Shown piece by piece: positions 5,155 to 5,810 of a stretch of 5,810 nucleotides of DNA. The stretch comes from Sphingomonadales bacterium (GTDB taxonomy: Bacteria > Pseudomonadota > Alphaproteobacteria > Sphingomonadales > Sphingomonadaceae), in NCBI GenBank assembly GCA_018067055.1, contig JAGPVK010000091.1:1-5810 (forward strand). Reading direction: 5' to 3'. A program made the position numbers and the translations under genes. Below the pieces are notes generated by a model. That model was given only the letters and a program-made list of their open reading frames with translations. It had not been told where the DNA came from and did no database searches. The stretch's first letter is position 1. Each line of letters begins with the position of its first letter.

Positions 5155-5810
5155 ATGGAGACCAAAGCAGGCGATCCCGGCGCTTTTGCGCATTTTGATT
5201 TGGCGCGAGTGCCGTCGCCTGCTTTTGTCGTCGACGAAGTGGCTGTGCGCCGGAATCTAGCGATTCTGTCGGATATCAAGCAGCGTTCCGGGGCAAAGAT
5301 CCTGTTGGCGCTGAAAGCCTTTTCGATGTGGTCGCTGGCGCCGCTGATCGAACAATATCTGGATGGCTATTGCGCATCAGGCCTGTGGGAAGCGCGGCTT
5401 GCCAAGGAGCGTTATAACGGGCCGATCAGCACCTATTCTCCGGCCTATAAAGCGGATGACTTGCGCGAATTATGCGCGATATCGGAGCATATAACCTTCA
5501 ATAATCCAGAGCAGATTACTCGGTGGAAAAGTGATTTTAATCAGAATCTTGCACTCGACAATTCAGAAATTGGTTTAAGAATAAATCCGGAAATAGCGCT
5601 GGGCGAGACGGAGAAATATGATCCGAGCCAACCGCATAGCCGATTGGGCTTTCCGCTCAGTCATTTGAAACCCGAAGATTTCCAACATCTGACCGGCATT
5701 CACTTCCACAATTTGTGCGAACAGGGCTTCGATGCGCTCCAGAAGACCTGGGAGAAGGTGGAGCCGGTGATCGCACCGCATTTCGACACTCTGAAATGGA
5801 TAAACCTCGG
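5155..5810 (+). CDS. nspC: Carboxynorspermidine decarboxylase NspC, N-terminal part (cut by window edge)
   Basis: NspC is a PLP enzyme of the alanine racemase-fold decarboxylase group that removes CO2 from carboxyspermidine or carboxynorspermidine to give spermidine or norspermidine. The first 218 residues are present without a stop; the family is usually about 370-400 long, so the C-terminal part lies outside the window. Motifs: the cofactor lysine Lys54 in LLALKAFSMWS (50-60), ISTYSPAY (91-98), LRINPE (141-146), YDPSQPHSRLG (155-165) and GIHFHNLCEQ (181-190). SPAFVVDE (21-28) is the usual start of the barrel domain. The ATG at 5155 lies one base after the synthase stop (TGA-G-ATG) and has no clear ribosome site of its own, so translation is probably coupled to the upstream gene. 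The two genes form one operon. Confidence 0.93.
   Translation, partial: METKAGDPGAFAHFDLARVPSPAFVVDEVAVRRNLAILSDIKQRSGAKILLALKAFSMWSLAPLIEQYLDGYCASGLWEARLAKERYNGPISTYSPAYKADDLRELCAISEHITFNNPEQITRWKSDFNQNLALDNSEIGLRINPEIALGETEKYDPSQPHSRLGFPLSHLKPEDFQHLTGIHFHNLCEQGFDALQKTWEKVEPVIAPHFDTLKWINL

Noticed and set aside
4365..5279. Minus-strand open frame of 304 codons opposite the carboxyspermidine synthase
   Set aside because: It lies opposite two clearly recognised genes, and its His/Arg-rich product is typical of a reverse-strand shadow.

Overview
The window reads as chromosomal DNA of an alphaproteobacterium, most likely a member of the Sphingomonadales. The grounds are a Shemin-pathway 5-aminolevulinate synthase, the carboxy(nor)spermidine route to polyamines, moderately high G+C with bacterial-style start sites, and protein sequences that look sphingomonad to me. 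The lineage is an inference from remembered family sequences, not from a search.

Layout. At the left edge is the 5' end of plsY (minus strand, cut by the window). A 144-bp control region separates it from the divergent murI (glutamate racemase, plus strand). About 118 bp after murI comes hemA (5-aminolevulinate synthase, plus strand). A 424-bp stretch with no confident gene (2475-2898) follows. It holds a 10-bp tandem repeat, a perfect 10-bp hairpin, a 49-codon ORF with a good ribosome binding site, a minus-strand hairpin plus T-tract, and a boxA-like motif next to a small hairpin. Converging on this stretch from the right is a minus-strand PLP fold-type II dehydratase/racemase of the serine racemase/threonine dehydratase family. 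A 53-bp divergent gap then leads to a plus-strand pair: a saccharopine-dehydrogenase-like carboxy(nor)spermidine synthase and nspC (carboxynorspermidine decarboxylase). nspC starts one base after the upstream stop and runs off the right edge.

How the genes work together. plsY (phospholipid acylation), murI (D-glutamate for peptidoglycan) and hemA (first step of haem/tetrapyrrole synthesis) are core housekeeping genes with no shared pathway. The last two genes form a two-step unit: reductive condensation of aspartate semialdehyde with a diamine, then PLP-dependent decarboxylation, giving spermidine or norspermidine without S-adenosylmethionine decarboxylase. The dehydratase has no ACT regulatory domain and keeps the metal-site pattern of serine racemases, so its substrate is open.

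Most of the window is ordinary. The part that known genes do not explain is 2475-2898. I see no CRISPR array, transposase, tRNA or rRNA gene.
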